Shown in pieces: positions 42,906 through 52,593 of a stretch of 52,926 nt of DNA (its first letter is position 1; every line of letters starts with the position of its first letter). The position numbers and the translations under genes were made by a program. Below the pieces are notes generated by a model. The model saw only the letters and a program-made list of their open reading frames with translations, did not search any database and was not told the DNA's origin. The DNA lies in assembly GCA_910583525.1 (NCBI GenBank), contig CAJTXL010000023.1, positions 1 to 52,926 of the forward strand. The letters run 5' to 3'. This DNA is from an uncultured Muribaculaceae bacterium. GTDB lineage: Bacteria > Bacteroidota > Bacteroidia > Bacteroidales > Muribaculaceae.

Positions 42906-45900
42906 TTCGTTCTTTTAAGCATACGTGATTGTTTCCGTGCGGCAATACGGTTCTTCGCCCGGTCAATCATCACAAAGAAAAACGGCACAAATACAATACC
43001 TACGGTAATCGCCACAAGCATGCCGAAGAACACACCCGTGCCTATGTCACGACGTGCCGCCGAACCCGGACCCGTAGCGAACACGAGCGGCAGCAGTCCC
43101 AGCATGAAGGCGAGCGACGTCATCACAATCGGCCTGAAACGCAGCCGTGCCGCCGTTAGCGCGGCCTTGACCGCCGTAGCCCCTTTCTCCACCTCTTCTT
43201 TGGCGAACTCGACTATAAGGATGGCGTTCTTGGCCACAAGACCGACAAGCATCACAAGACCTATCTGAAAGTATATGTTGTTTTCAAGGCCGCAGACGGC
43301 GATACCGAGATACGCGCCCACTCCGGCAACCGGCAGCGACAGTATCACCGCCAAAGGCACAGACCAGCTTTCGTACAGCGCGGCAAGGAAAAGGAACACG
43401 AACACAAATGCCAACGCAAGTACAACACCGGTGTTGCCGCCGTTATGCTTCTGTTGGTACGACAGGCCGGCCCACTCGACACCGATATTGTCGGGCAGAT
43501 GCGTACGCACAATTTCTTCAAGCCGTTCCATGGCCTGTCCCGTCGAATACCCCGGGGCGGCCTCTCCCGAAACCGTGGCCGAGTTGAACATGTTGAAACG
43601 GCCTATGGTGCCTGGTCCGGCAGTATAATGCGACGTACCCAACGACGTTACAGGCACCATCACGCCGTCGCGTCCGCGCACAGAAAAGAGGTTCAGGTTC
43701 TGCCGGTTCTCACGGTAAGGAGCCTCGGCCTGTATGTAGACACGGTATATGCGGTTGAACATGTTGAAGTCGTTGACATACACCGACCCTGTGAAAGCCT
43801 TCATCGTAGCGAAGATGTCGCTCATCGGCACACCCTGAAGTTTTGCCTGGTCGCGGTCAACGTCGAAGAACAGCTGCGGTATGTCGCTCTGCAGCGATGT
43901 CGAAAGGCCCGAAAATTCAGGGCTTTCATCGGCATAATAGCGCAAGGTGTCAACTGCGCGCGCAAGGTCGTCGTAGGTGGCGTCGGCACGTGCCTCAAGC
44001 ACCATCTCGAAACCGCCCGACGTACCCAGGCCCGGTATGATGGCAGGCGTGAAAAAGTAGACATTCGCCTCGGGATACTCCGAAAACTCGGCACGGATGC
44101 GTTCGCGAAGCTCGGCAAGCGAATTGTTCGAGCGTTTGTCGGCCGGTTTGAGCATGACCGTGAGGGTGGCATGCGCCTGGTTCGTACCCGTACGTGGCGA
44201 CGAACCGTTCACATTCAGCACATATTCCACATCGGGGTCGTTCTGCAAAAAAGTGATGGCCCGTTCTGTCACGGCACGCGTGCGTTCTATTGTGGCGCCT
44301 TCGGGCAGTTCAAGCTCGACAGTGAAATACCCCTGGTCTTCGGGCGACATGAAACTGGTCGGCAGCAATGCGTTGCAAACGTAAATCGCCACCAAGGCGA
44401 GCCCGAAAGCCGCCAGCATACGCCTCGGATGTTTGAGCGAGCGGCCTATCATCCGGCTGTAAAGGCGGTTGCCGCGTGCAAGCCAATAGTTTATCAGGCG
44501 GAAAACTTTCGGCTTGCGCTTGTGCGAGGCCGGCTTCAGAAGCATGGCGCACATAACCGGCGAAAGCGTCAGAGCCACCACAGTCGATATTATCACCGAC
44601 ACGGCAATGGTTATCGTGAATTGGCGGTAGAGCTGCCCCGTGATGCCCGGTAGGAAACTCACAGGAACAAACACGGCGCAAAGCACCAGCGACATCGCTA
44701 TCAGAGCGCTCCCGAGGCCGTCCATGGCAAGCCGTGTCGCTTCCTTGGGGTCGCGATGCCCCTTTTCCATTATGCGGTCGACATTTTCGACCACGACGAT
44801 GGCGTCATCAACCACAATGCCTATCGCAAGTATAAGCCCCAGAAGCGTGAGCATATTGAGCGAGAAGCCGAATATCAGCATCACCCCGAATGTGCCTATC
44901 AGCGAAATCGGCACCGCGATAATAGGTATCAGCGTCGCGCGCCAGTTCTGCAACGACAGGAAAACCACCAGTATCACAAGCAGAAGTGCCTCGAAAAAAG
45001 TGCGGTACACATGGTGGATAGACTCCGATATATAGGTGGTCATGTCGAAAGGTATCGCATACGACAGGCCCTCGGGAAAGCTGCGGCTTATCTCGTCCAT
45101 CGTAGCCTTCACCCTCGACGCCACATCCATCGCGTTGGCGCCCGGAAGCATGTTGATTTCGAGCACAGCCGCATTGCCGCCGTTGATGCCGCTCTCGGTC
45201 GAATAGCTCGACGCATCGAGCGTCACACGCGCCACATCCTTGAGCCTTATTATCGACCCGGCCCTGTTGGCACGTATCACGATATCTTCGAACTCCGACA
45301 CCGACGAAAGGCGGCCGCGTGCGATAATCGGCACTGTAAGGTCGATGCCGTTCATCGGAGCCTGCCCAAGCACGCCGGCCGCAGACTCTCGGTTCTGGTC
45401 TTTGAGCGCGCTCTGTATGTCCTGAACGGTTATGCCGAGGTCGGCAAGCTTGTCGGGCTGAACAAAAATCTGCATCGCGTAGTAGCGGCTGCCCACGTTG
45501 CGTATGCTGCCCACGCCCGGCACACGGCGCAGAAGGTCGAGCACATTGAGCGTCGCATAGTTCGACAGGTAAATTTCGTCGAACTTAGCATCCGACGACA
45601 GCAACGTTATCGTCATCAGCTTGCCGGCCGTCTCCTTCTCTACAGAAATGCCGTTCTGCACAACCTCGGCCGGAAGACGCGACTCGGCCTTCTTCACGCG
45701 GTTCTGCACATCTACGGCCGCAAGTTCGGGGTCTACTCCTATATCGAAGGTCACAAGAGCCGAAAAGCCCCCGGAGTTCGAGCTTGACGACGACATGTAT
45801 ATCATTCCCGGCGTACCGTTAAGCTCCTGTTCTATAGGCGTGGCAACGGCCTGCGTCACGGTCATGGCGTCCGCGCCGGGGTACGAGGCCGATACCTTCA

Positions 45901-46030
45901 CGACAGGCGGCACAATGCGCGGATACTGGTCTATCGGCAACATCAGCAGGCCGATAGTGCCCAATATCACAATCACAATCGATATGACGATTGAGAATAC
46001 CGGGTGGTCGAGAAAAAAGTTCTTTTTCAT
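42902..46030 (-). CDS. RND hydrophobic/amphiphilic exporter permease (AcrB/MexB-like)
   Basis: A 1042-residue inner-membrane proton antiporter of the HAE1 family. It begins with a typical N-terminus (FFLDHPVFSIVISI), has the proton-relay aspartates in GIVVDDAIVVVEN, the PLAVILSLPVAGVGAY segment before TM11 and periplasmic porter domains. The length is normal. It is co-translated with the adaptor (1-base overlap) and the outer-membrane lipoprotein (4-base overlap). No TetR-type repressor adjoins it, so regulation is not visible. It should export drugs, bile acids or other amphiphiles; the substrate is inferred. Confidence 0.96.
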   Translation of the reverse strand: MKKNFFLDHPVFSIVISIVIVILGTIGLLMLPIDQYPRIVPPVVKVSASYPGADAMTVTQAVATPIEQELNGTPGMIYMSSSSSNSGGFSALVTFDIGVDPELAAVDVQNRVKKAESRLPAEVVQNGISVEKETAGKLMTITLLSSDAKFDEIYLSNYATLNVLDLLRRVPGVGSIRNVGSRYYAMQIFVQPDKLADLGITVQDIQSALKDQNRESAAGVLGQAPMNGIDLTVPIIARGRLSSVSEFEDIVIRANRAGSIIRLKDVARVTLDASSYSTESGINGGNAAVLEINMLPGANAMDVASRVKATMDEISRSFPEGLSYAIPFDMTTYISESIHHVYRTFFEALLLVILVVFLSLQNWRATLIPIIAVPISLIGTFGVMLIFGFSLNMLTLLGLILAIGIVVDDAIVVVENVDRIMEKGHRDPKEATRLAMDGLGSALIAMSLVLCAVFVPVSFLPGITGQLYRQFTITIAVSVIISTVVALTLSPVMCAMLLKPASHKRKPKVFRLINYWLARGNRLYSRMIGRSLKHPRRMLAAFGLALVAIYVCNALLPTSFMSPEDQGYFTVELELPEGATIERTRAVTERAITFLQNDPDVEYVLNVNGSSPRTGTNQAHATLTVMLKPADKRSNNSLAELRERIRAEFSEYPEANVYFFTPAIIPGLGTSGGFEMVLEARADATYDDLARAVDTLRYYADESPEFSGLSTSLQSDIPQLFFDVDRDQAKLQGVPMSDIFATMKAFTGSVYVNDFNMFNRIYRVYIQAEAPYRENRQNLNLFSVRGRDGVMVPVTSLGTSHYTAGPGTIGRFNMFNSATVSGEAAPGYSTGQAMERLEEIVRTHLPDNIGVEWAGLSYQQKHNGGNTGVVLALAFVFVFLFLAALYESWSVPLAVILSLPVAGVGAYLGIAVCGLENNIYFQIGLVMLVGLVAKNAILIVEFAKEEVEKGATAVKAALTAARLRFRPIVMTSLAFMLGLLPLVFATGPGSAARRDIGTGVFFGMLVAITVGIVFVPFFFVMIDRAKNRIAARKQSRMLKRTK

Positions 46031-47238
46031 TATCGGTCGCTGTTTTGCTTATCCTGTTCTGTTACGGGCTGTTGTTCAACGGGACGCACCTTCATCCCGT
46101 GCCTGAGCTTATGGTAGCCTTCTACTACAAGGTCTTCGCCGGCGGCAAGTCCGCGCTCTACTATGATGTCATTGCCGAGTTCGGGGCCGGTCTCCACAAA
46201 ACGCCGCTCTACAACGCTGTCGGGGCGAACCACATATACATAAGCTCCGCCCTTCTCAATCTCGACGGCCTTGGCCGGTATCTCGATGGCGTCGGTGCGC
46301 ACATCCATAAGCACTTTCACCTTCGTGAACTCGCCCGGCAGAAGCACATGGTCGGGGTTAGGCATCTCGGCGCGGACAGAGAACGTGCCCGTCGAAGGGT
46401 CGACTTGCGGCGATGCGAAATCGACAATACCACGGTGTGGATACTGCGTACCGTCGGCCAAGGTAACCGTTACATACGAATCCTGCCTTTCCGACCCGTC
46501 GCGGTGCCCCAGATTTACATTGCGGTCTTTGCTCTTCAGATAGTCAAGCGCGGTCATCGAAAAATCCACTAAAACGGTATCGCTCTTCACGACAGTTGCA
46601 AGCAACGACTTTCCCGAAGGCCCCACAAGGGTGCCTATGTCGGCACTGCGCTCCGATATATAGCCCGATATGGGACTGCTCACGGTAGTATAGCTAAGCG
46701 TAAGCTCAGCCTGCGTGAGGTCGGCCTGTGCGACCGACTCCTCGGCTTTGGCGCTCTCATAGGCAGCCTCGGCATTGTCAAGGTCGAGCTGCGACGCCGC
46801 GTTCTGCTCGTACAGCGGACGTATGCGTGCAAGGTCGCGCTCGGCTTTCAACGCATTCGCACGCGCCTTGTTCAGCTGGGCGCGCGCTTTCTCGGCACGT
46901 GCCTTGTACACCTTACGGTCTATCACAAACAGAGTCTGGCCTTTCTTGATGTAAGTACCTTCTTCGAAGAACATGCTTTCAAGATAGCCTTCTACCCTGG
47001 CGCGGATTTCGACGAATTGCTGGGCACGGATACGACCCACGTATTCGCCGTATATATTTACTTCTGATGCTTCGACAGGCTCGACGCTTACAACCGGCAA
47101 CGCCGCTGGTGCGGTGGGCTTGCGCAGCACAAGGGCAAGCACGATGGCGGCCGTCAATATCAAAGCAATGGAAATTATCCACAATATCGTACGGCGACGC
47201 AGCTTGGGCTTTCTCAAAGAAGTGTGATTGATTTTCAT
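46030..47238 (-). CDS. RND efflux periplasmic adaptor (AcrA/MexA family)
   Basis: A 402-residue membrane-fusion protein. It has one N-terminal membrane anchor (about 20-42) and no lipobox, then the lipoyl half-motif, a helical hairpin (about 95-165, KARAQLNKARANALKAERDL) and beta-barrel and membrane-proximal domains. I use the ATG at 47238; an in-frame TTG two codons upstream is less likely. It is the first gene of the operon adaptor-permease-outer-membrane factor and is divergent from the acyltransferase gene. A possible -7 box on the minus strand lies too near the start to be convincing. Confidence 0.94.
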   Translation of the reverse strand: MKINHTSLRKPKLRRRTILWIISIALILTAAIVLALVLRKPTAPAALPVVSVEPVEASEVNIYGEYVGRIRAQQFVEIRARVEGYLESMFFEEGTYIKKGQTLFVIDRKVYKARAEKARAQLNKARANALKAERDLARIRPLYEQNAASQLDLDNAEAAYESAKAEESVAQADLTQAELTLSYTTVSSPISGYISERSADIGTLVGPSGKSLLATVVKSDTVLVDFSMTALDYLKSKDRNVNLGHRDGSERQDSYVTVTLADGTQYPHRGIVDFASPQVDPSTGTFSVRAEMPNPDHVLLPGEFTKVKVLMDVRTDAIEIPAKAVEIEKGGAYVYVVRPDSVVERRFVETGPELGNDIIVERGLAAGEDLVVEGYHKLRHGMKVRPVEQQPVTEQDKQNSDR

Positions 47239-47299
47239 AGCCAAACGTAATGAGATGAATTTATGTCTATCTGTACTAACGTCGAGACTCTCTCTTTAG

Positions 47300-47331
47300 T
47301 TTGCTCCTGTCGCAAAAAATGCGTAAATTTG
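47300..47331 (+). promoter_or_regulatory. promoter of the acyltransferase gene and following genes
   Basis: TTTG (47300-47303), 20 bases, then TAAATTTG (47324-47331) match the Bacteroidetes pattern. It sits after the ATG at 47263, so translation must start at 47356. Confidence 0.75.
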
Positions 47332-47355
47332 CCTTTCGAACGACATTTCGACCTT

Positions 47356-48216
47356 ATGACAGACATTTTGGAAAATAAAGATACTACAGTCAAACGCACC
47401 GTTCTCGACGTCGAAGACATCGCACGTCTTGCGCCGCCGCTCGCTTCGCATCCAAAGCTGATTGAACGGCTTATACATTGGCTCGAAGTGGACAAGGTAA
47501 ATGCCGTCCATTCCAAATTTTTCGACACGCCGGGACCCGAGTTCGTAAAACATCTTATCGAAGATTTCCGCATAACTCTAAAAGTCGACAACGCTCAAGT
47601 GCTCGACAGCTTTCCCGAAGGTGTTCCCTTTGTCACCGTCAGCAACCATCCTTTCGGGGCGCTCGACGGCATAGTGCTCATCTACCTGGTTTCTTCGCGA
47701 CGTCCCGAATATAAGGTGATGGTGAACATGATACTCAACCACCTCACCGCAATGCGCCCCAACTTCATCGCCGTAGACGCTCTCGCAAGCGACGATCCGG
47801 CAAAAAAGGCCGTGTCGATGCGCGGAATAAAAGAAGCCATCATGCAGATACGCCGAGGAAACCCCGTTGGATTCTTCCCGGCCGGTGCCGTATCAAAGCT
47901 AAACCGCCGGCTGCGACTCGAAGACAGGCAATGGCAGCCGTCAATCATACGGCTCATCGAACAGCTCGGCGTACCTGTCGTGCCTATCTTCTTCCACGGC
48001 AGCAACAGCGCATGGTTCAACTTCCTCGGCCTCGTCAGCTGGCAGCTACGCACACTGCGACTGCCGGCCGAAGTATTCCGCAAATGCGGCACTACGATGC
48101 ACATATCGGTCGGCGACCCCATTTCGGTCGATGAACAGCGCCGGCACCAAGGCTCTGTCGAAGAATTCGGCGACTTCCTCAAACAACGCACCTACGCCCT
48201 GCGCTCAATCCATTGA
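47356..48216 (+). CDS. PlsC-like acyltransferase
   Basis: A 286-residue glycerophospholipid-type acyltransferase family protein. The catalytic HX4D motif is NHPFGALDG and the later block is FFPAGAVSKL, as in PlsC-related proteins of the hemolysin-like subgroup. It lacks a strong signal peptide, so it is probably a peripheral inner-membrane enzyme that transfers an acyl chain to a lysophospholipid or an ornithine-lipid precursor. The ATG at 47356 is fixed by the promoter. It is followed by the sigma-54 activator after 7 bases, so the two may be one transcript. Which acyl acceptor is used is unknown. Confidence 0.85.
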   Translation: MTDILENKDTTVKRTVLDVEDIARLAPPLASHPKLIERLIHWLEVDKVNAVHSKFFDTPGPEFVKHLIEDFRITLKVDNAQVLDSFPEGVPFVTVSNHPFGALDGIVLIYLVSSRRPEYKVMVNMILNHLTAMRPNFIAVDALASDDPAKKAVSMRGIKEAIMQIRRGNPVGFFPAGAVSKLNRRLRLEDRQWQPSIIRLIEQLGVPVVPIFFHGSNSAWFNFLGLVSWQLRTLRLPAEVFRKCGTTMHISVGDPISVDEQRRHQGSVEEFGDFLKQRTYALRSIH

Positions 48217-48223
48217 TATCCTT

Positions 48224-49492
48224 ATGCAGCCATCTCAACTCATAGCTCCGTCCCCGCAGGTCTTGCAGGCTAAACAGCGCTTCGGCATCATCGGCAACGC
48301 GCCGGCGCTGACGGCAGCCGTCGAACGCGCAATCCGTGTCGCTCCTATCGACCTTTCGGTGCTTGTGACTGGCGAAAGCGGTTCCGGAAAAGAGTTCTTT
48401 CCGCAGATAATACACGCCTATAGTTCGCGCAAGCATGCAAAATACATAGCCGTGAACTGCGGAGCCATACCCGAAGGCACCATCGACTCCGAACTCTTCG
48501 GCCACGAGAAAGGCGCTTTCACCGGAGCCGTAGACTCTCGCAAAGGATACTTTGAAGAAGCCGACGGCGGAACCATATTCCTCGACGAAGTCGCCGAACT
48601 GCCCTTGACCACGCAGGCACGCCTGCTCAGAGTGCTCGAAAGCGGCGAATTCATAAAGGTCGGCTCTTCGTCAGTGCAGAAAACGAACATAAGGGTAGTG
48701 GCCGCCACAAACGTCGACCTAATCAGAGCCGTTGCCGAAGGCCGGTTCCGCGAAGACCTCTACTACCGCCTCTCAACAATCCAGATACACATTCCGCCAT
48801 TGCGCGACCGCGGAAACGACATCCGCCTGCTCGCCCGAAAATTCGCATCCGACTTCGCCGAGCGCTATCGCGTGCCGCCCGTCACATTCAGCGAAGACGC
48901 CGACGATGCCATGCGTCATTACCGCTGGCCCGGAAACGTGCGACAGCTCAAAAACGTGGTCGAACAGGTGGCCTTGTTCGAAGCCGGCAACTCCGTAGGA
49001 GCCGACACGCTACGCGGCTATCTCCCCGACATAAGCGCAAGCTACATGCCCGTGGCAGGCAACGGAGCGCACAACTACGAGCGCGAACGCGAAATGCTCC
49101 TCGGCCTCGTTTTCAAGCTCCAGCAGCGACTCGACGGAATGCAGGCTCAGCTCGACAAGCTCGAACACGACGCCGACGGCCGGCAGCATCTGTTCACACA
49201 CGCATCCGACATCCTCGCCGACAACAAAACCGTCGCAAACTACCCTACCTCGCTTGTCGTGCGCTCGCCGAGGGCTGAGACACATCCGGCCGAAACCGAA
49301 ACGCCGGCACCGTGCGACGACGTCAGCTACTCCGAAGTCGTAACGCTGCCACCCTCGCTCGAAGCAAACGAAAAAGAACTAATCCGAAAAGCGCTCGAAC
49401 GAAACGACGGCCGCCGCAAAGCAGCCGCCGCCGAATTGCAGATTTCCGAACGGACACTATACCGCAAAATCAAAGAATATGGCCTGGAATAA
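48224..49492 (+). CDS. sigma-54-dependent transcription activator without a receiver domain
   Basis: A 422-residue AAA+ bacterial enhancer-binding protein. Walker A is GESGSGKE (50-57), the sigma-54 contact loop is GAFTGA (97-102), Walker B is FLDE (119-122), and FREDLYYRL and the sensor-II WPGNVRQL block follow. A coiled-coil-like linker (about 280-320) and a Fis-type helix-turn-helix end the protein (RKAAAAELQISERTLYRKIK). There is no N-terminal receiver or GAF domain, so it is either constitutive or controlled by a partner. It overlaps lptE by 14 bases. Control of envelope genes is an inference from that position. Confidence 0.92.
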   Translation: MQPSQLIAPSPQVLQAKQRFGIIGNAPALTAAVERAIRVAPIDLSVLVTGESGSGKEFFPQIIHAYSSRKHAKYIAVNCGAIPEGTIDSELFGHEKGAFTGAVDSRKGYFEEADGGTIFLDEVAELPLTTQARLLRVLESGEFIKVGSSSVQKTNIRVVAATNVDLIRAVAEGRFREDLYYRLSTIQIHIPPLRDRGNDIRLLARKFASDFAERYRVPPVTFSEDADDAMRHYRWPGNVRQLKNVVEQVALFEAGNSVGADTLRGYLPDISASYMPVAGNGAHNYEREREMLLGLVFKLQQRLDGMQAQLDKLEHDADGRQHLFTHASDILADNKTVANYPTSLVVRSPRAETHPAETETPAPCDDVSYSEVVTLPPSLEANEKELIRKALERNDGRRKAAAAELQISERTLYRKIKEYGLE

Positions 49493-50003
49493 GCACCTGA
49501 GGTTCATAATAGCCGCCGTCGCAATAATAGCCACTTCACTCACAGGATGCCGCATAAGCATCAAAATGAACGGCTCTGCGCTCGACTACAACGTCTACAA
49601 GACAATACGCGTATCCGAGTTCCCCATTCGCGCAGCGCTCGTATACCCCCCTCTCCAACAGATGTTCGAGAACCAACTGCTCGACTACATATCGAAAAAC
49701 ACGCGCCTGCAGACAACCGACGGTGCGTCTGACCTCGAACTCGAAGGCGAAATAACCGGCTACAACCTCACGCCGCAGGCCGTCACCGAGAACGCACTTG
49801 CCTCCATGACGCGCCTCACAATAACCGTAAGGCTGAAATACATCGACAACAAAGAAACCGGCAAAGACGTCGACCAGACCTTCAGCGCATACCGCGATTT
49901 CCCCTCTTCTGAAATGCTCACCGACGTCCAGGACCAGCTCTGCGAAGAAATATCAAAAGAACTCGTCGACCTCATTTTCAACGCAACTCTCGGAAACTGG
50001 TAA
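49479..50003 (+). CDS. lptE: LptE-family LPS assembly lipoprotein
   Basis: A 174-residue outer-membrane lipoprotein, lipobox SLTGC with C24. The sequence has the LptE pattern of a short domain with the strands and helices that follow the lipobox (IRVSEFPIRAALVYPPLQQMFENQ is too long to quote in full; the key segment is residues 45-65) and EISKELVDLIFN at the end. It should plug and assist LptD in placing lipopolysaccharide in the outer membrane. The ATG at 49479 overlaps the regulator gene. The assignment is from family resemblance and conserved neighbourhood. Confidence 0.8.
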   Translation: MAWNKHLRFIIAAVAIIATSLTGCRISIKMNGSALDYNVYKTIRVSEFPIRAALVYPPLQQMFENQLLDYISKNTRLQTTDGASDLELEGEITGYNLTPQAVTENALASMTRLTITVRLKYIDNKETGKDVDQTFSAYRDFPSSEMLTDVQDQLCEEISKELVDLIFNATLGNW

Positions 50004-50004
50004 A

Positions 50005-50817
50005 ATGGAAAAAACGGCTATGACAGCTTTGTTCAAGCGTTGCATGGCGCTCCCCGACGGCACACCACCCACTGCCGCCGACACCGACGCACTGCGAAGG
50101 GCCGTCGCGCAGGCACCCTACTCCATCCTGCCGCCGCTGCTCATGCTCAGACACTGCGCCGACATCCTCACCGAAGAAGAAACCGACGCGTTGCGCACGC
50201 AGATAGCGCTCCTCACCGAGCATCGCCCTACCCTCGCATTCGCCGCATACGGCGACAAATGGGCCGACTTCTACCCCGAGCCCGAAGCGCCCGAGGCAAA
50301 GAAGACGGTCGATGTAATCGACACTTTCCTGAACACATACGGCTCTTGCACGCCCGAAGAAGAAAAGATGCTCGAACGCATGATTTTCAATCCCACGCCC
50401 GACTATGCCGAAATGCTCGCACGTGAAGAACAGGAAAATCTGCCCCCGGAAACCGCCCCTGACAACGACCCCACTTCGCAGGACGCGCTAATAAACGCAT
50501 TCATCAGAAGCCAGCATCCGGCAGCACATGCACCTACCCTGATGCCCGAGCCCGACGAAGAGGAAGACACTTCGGCAAAATCGCCCGTCACACGGCCCGA
50601 ACACTCCGACGACTCTCTCCTGAGCGAGAGCCTCGCCAAAATTTTCATAAAACAGGGCCGATATGAAAGAGCTTACGAAATTATATCGGGCTTAAACTTG
50701 AAATTTCCAAAAAAAAGTGCTTACTTTGCAGACCAATTGCGCTTTCTGCAAAAATTGATTATAAACCAGCGCCGGTTGAAAGCCGAAAATCAGCCTGACG
50801 CGACCGAAAACAAATAA
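50005..50817 (+). CDS. unknown protein with C-terminal TPR-like helices
   Basis: A 270-residue protein with no signal peptide or membrane segment. An N-terminal helical region is followed by a long acidic, Pro-rich low-complexity linker (about residues 140-205) and a C-terminal segment resembling TPR helices (IFIKQGRYERAYEIISGLN, about 213-231). I do not recognise a family. It starts 2 bases after lptE and ends 7 bases before secG, so it belongs to this operon, and I recall the same order lptE-unknown-secG in other Bacteroidetes. A role in envelope or secretion assembly is possible only by association. Confidence 0.75.
   Translation: MEKTAMTALFKRCMALPDGTPPTAADTDALRRAVAQAPYSILPPLLMLRHCADILTEEETDALRTQIALLTEHRPTLAFAAYGDKWADFYPEPEAPEAKKTVDVIDTFLNTYGSCTPEEEKMLERMIFNPTPDYAEMLAREEQENLPPETAPDNDPTSQDALINAFIRSQHPAAHAPTLMPEPDEEEDTSAKSPVTRPEHSDDSLLSESLAKIFIKQGRYERAYEIISGLNLKFPKKSAYFADQLRFLQKLIINQRRLKAENQPDATENK
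50698..50728 (+). promoter_or_regulatory. possible internal promoter for secG
   Basis: TTG (50698-50700), 20 bases, then TTACTTTG (50721-50728), one base off TAnnTTTG. It lies inside the upstream gene, about 95 bases before the secG ATG. Confidence 0.3.
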
Positions 50818-50823
50818 AAAACC

Positions 50824-51198
50824 ATGTACGTAGTCATAATCGCTTTGACTGTTATCGTTGCCATACTTCTTATCGGCATCGTTCTCATCCAAAAATCCAA
50901 AGGCGGCGGCCTTTCATCGCAGTTCGGCGGTGCAAGCGCCGTTATGGGCGTCCGCCAGACAAACACATTCCTCGAAAAAGCCACATGGACGCTCGTTGGC
51001 CTCCTCGTGCTCCTCTCAATCCTCTCTGTTTACACTATGCCCCGTAAAGCCGACGCAACACAGCTCCGCACACAGCCCGTCGCTGCCCCGGCTACCGTAG
51101 AAGTGCCTGCCGGTCAGTTCGACACCCCGGCTCCCGTAGCTGTCGAAACAGAAGCCGATGCCGTAGAGGTAGAAGTGCCTGCCGAAGCCGCCCAATAA
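50824..51198 (+). CDS. secG: preprotein translocase subunit SecG
   Basis: A 124-residue inner-membrane subunit of the Sec translocase. Two membrane helices (about 2-22 and 57-74) flank the conserved cytoplasmic loop with KSKGGGLSSQFGGASAVMG (26-44). The last ~40 residues are a Pro/Ala/Val/Glu-rich tail beyond the usual SecG length, which is common in this phylum. It ends the operon before a strong terminator. Confidence 0.92.
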   Translation: MYVVIIALTVIVAILLIGIVLIQKSKGGGLSSQFGGASAVMGVRQTNTFLEKATWTLVGLLVLLSILSVYTMPRKADATQLRTQPVAAPATVEVPAGQFDTPAPVAVETEADAVEVEVPAEAAQ

Positions 51199-51227
51199 GA
51201 GCTCAACAAAACAAGAATATATCAACG

Positions 51228-51260
51228 TCATATCCCGCGCGACAAAGATGTGGGATATGA
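51228..51260 (+). terminator. terminator after secG
   Basis: An 11-bp stem TCATATCCCGC (51228-51238 with 51250-51260, one G-T pair) is followed by TTTGTTG. It starts 29 bases after the secG stop. Confidence 0.75.
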
Positions 51261-51281
51261 TTTGTTGTAGACATACCTCAT

Positions 51282-52526
51282 ATGAAACGCAGCGATTTTG
51301 AAATAATGGCCCCCGTGGGCAGCTACGACTCCCTGTCCGCTGCCATCGCCGCAGGCGCCGATGCCGTCTATTTCGGCGTCGAAGGCCTGAACATGCGCTC
51401 TCGTTCAAGCGCCAACTTCACGCTCGACGACCTACACGCCATCGCCGACACTTGCAGCGAAAAAGACGTAAAAACCTACCTGACAGTAAACACTATCGTA
51501 TACGACGAAGACCTCGCCAAAATCGACGAAATAGTCCGTGCCGCCGCCGATGCCAAAATCACTGCTATCATAGCATCCGACATCGCCGCTATCGAAGCAT
51601 GCAGGCGCCACGGCGTAGAAGTGCACATATCAACCCAGTGCAACATCTCCAACATCGAAGCCGTAAGGTTCTACGCCCGCTACGCCGACGTCATGGTGCT
51701 CGCGCGTGAACTCAACATGCAGCAAGTCAGAGCCATCGCCGACGCCATCGACGCCGAAAACATCACCGGACCGGCAGGCCGCAAAATACGACTCGAAATG
51801 TTCTGCCACGGAGCACTCTGCATGGCCGTATCCGGCAAATGCTACCTCAGCCTGCACCAGATGAACTCAAGCGCAAACCGGGGAGCATGCACACAGATAT
51901 GCCGACGAGGATACAGCGTCACAGACCTTGAGACAGGCGACCGGCTCGAAGTCGACAACAAATACATAATGTCACCCAAAGACCTCAAGACAATCCACTT
52001 CCTCGACCGCGTTGTCGACGCCGGAGTCACAGTCTTCAAAATCGAAGGACGCGCACGCGGCCCCGAATACGTCGACACCGCAGTCCGGTGCTACTCCGAA
52101 GCACTACAGGCAATATGCGACGGCACATACGGCGCCGAAAAAGTCGCCGAATGGGACGAACGCCTCGCAAAAATCTTCAACCGCGGCTTTTGGGACGGAT
52201 ACTACCTCGGACAACGCCTCGGCGAATGGTCAGGCAAATACGGCTCCTCCGCAACGCGTGTAAAGCAATACGTTGCAAAAGGCGTAAAATACTACTCCAA
52301 GCTCGGAGTAGGAGAGTTCCTCATGGAAGGAGCCGAACTGTGCGTAGGCGACGAAGTCGTAATAACAGGCCCCACCACAGGAGCCCTGATAATCAAAGTC
52401 GAAGACATCCGCGTCGACAACAAAAGCGTGCCGCGTGCCCTCAAAGGACAGCCATTCTCAATCGCCGTCCCGGCAAAAATACGCCCGGCCGACCGCCTCT
52501 ACCGCTGGCTACCCACAGACATATAA
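51282..52526 (+). CDS. U32 peptidase-family protein (tRNA/rRNA hydroxylation type, TrhP/RlhA-like)
   Basis: A 414-residue cytoplasmic protein of peptidase family U32. The signature EMFCHGALCMAVSGKCYLS (about 167-185) matches the family pattern, and the following cysteines in ACTQICRRGY complete a likely iron-sulfur cluster. The start (MAPVGSYDSLSAAIAAGADAVYFG) is the TIM-barrel-like N-terminus shared with YegQ/TrhP. A C-terminal beta domain (about 330-414) resembles an RNA-binding barrel. Known relatives hydroxylate tRNA uridine or 23S rRNA, so tRNA or rRNA modification is more likely than collagenase activity. It starts 21 bases after the secG terminator. Confidence 0.9.
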   Translation: MKRSDFEIMAPVGSYDSLSAAIAAGADAVYFGVEGLNMRSRSSANFTLDDLHAIADTCSEKDVKTYLTVNTIVYDEDLAKIDEIVRAAADAKITAIIASDIAAIEACRRHGVEVHISTQCNISNIEAVRFYARYADVMVLARELNMQQVRAIADAIDAENITGPAGRKIRLEMFCHGALCMAVSGKCYLSLHQMNSSANRGACTQICRRGYSVTDLETGDRLEVDNKYIMSPKDLKTIHFLDRVVDAGVTVFKIEGRARGPEYVDTAVRCYSEALQAICDGTYGAEKVAEWDERLAKIFNRGFWDGYYLGQRLGEWSGKYGSSATRVKQYVAKGVKYYSKLGVGEFLMEGAELCVGDEVVITGPTTGALIIKVEDIRVDNKSVPRALKGQPFSIAVPAKIRPADRLYRWLPTDI

Positions 52527-52593
52527 TAACCACCGCCAACCCACAAACCGACGCCAAACGGCAAAAACCGCCGCTAACCGACTAAATGTAGGG

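Noticed and set aside
43445..44653. 402-residue antisense frame in the RND permease gene
   Set aside because: No family features, and it opposes an obvious permease.
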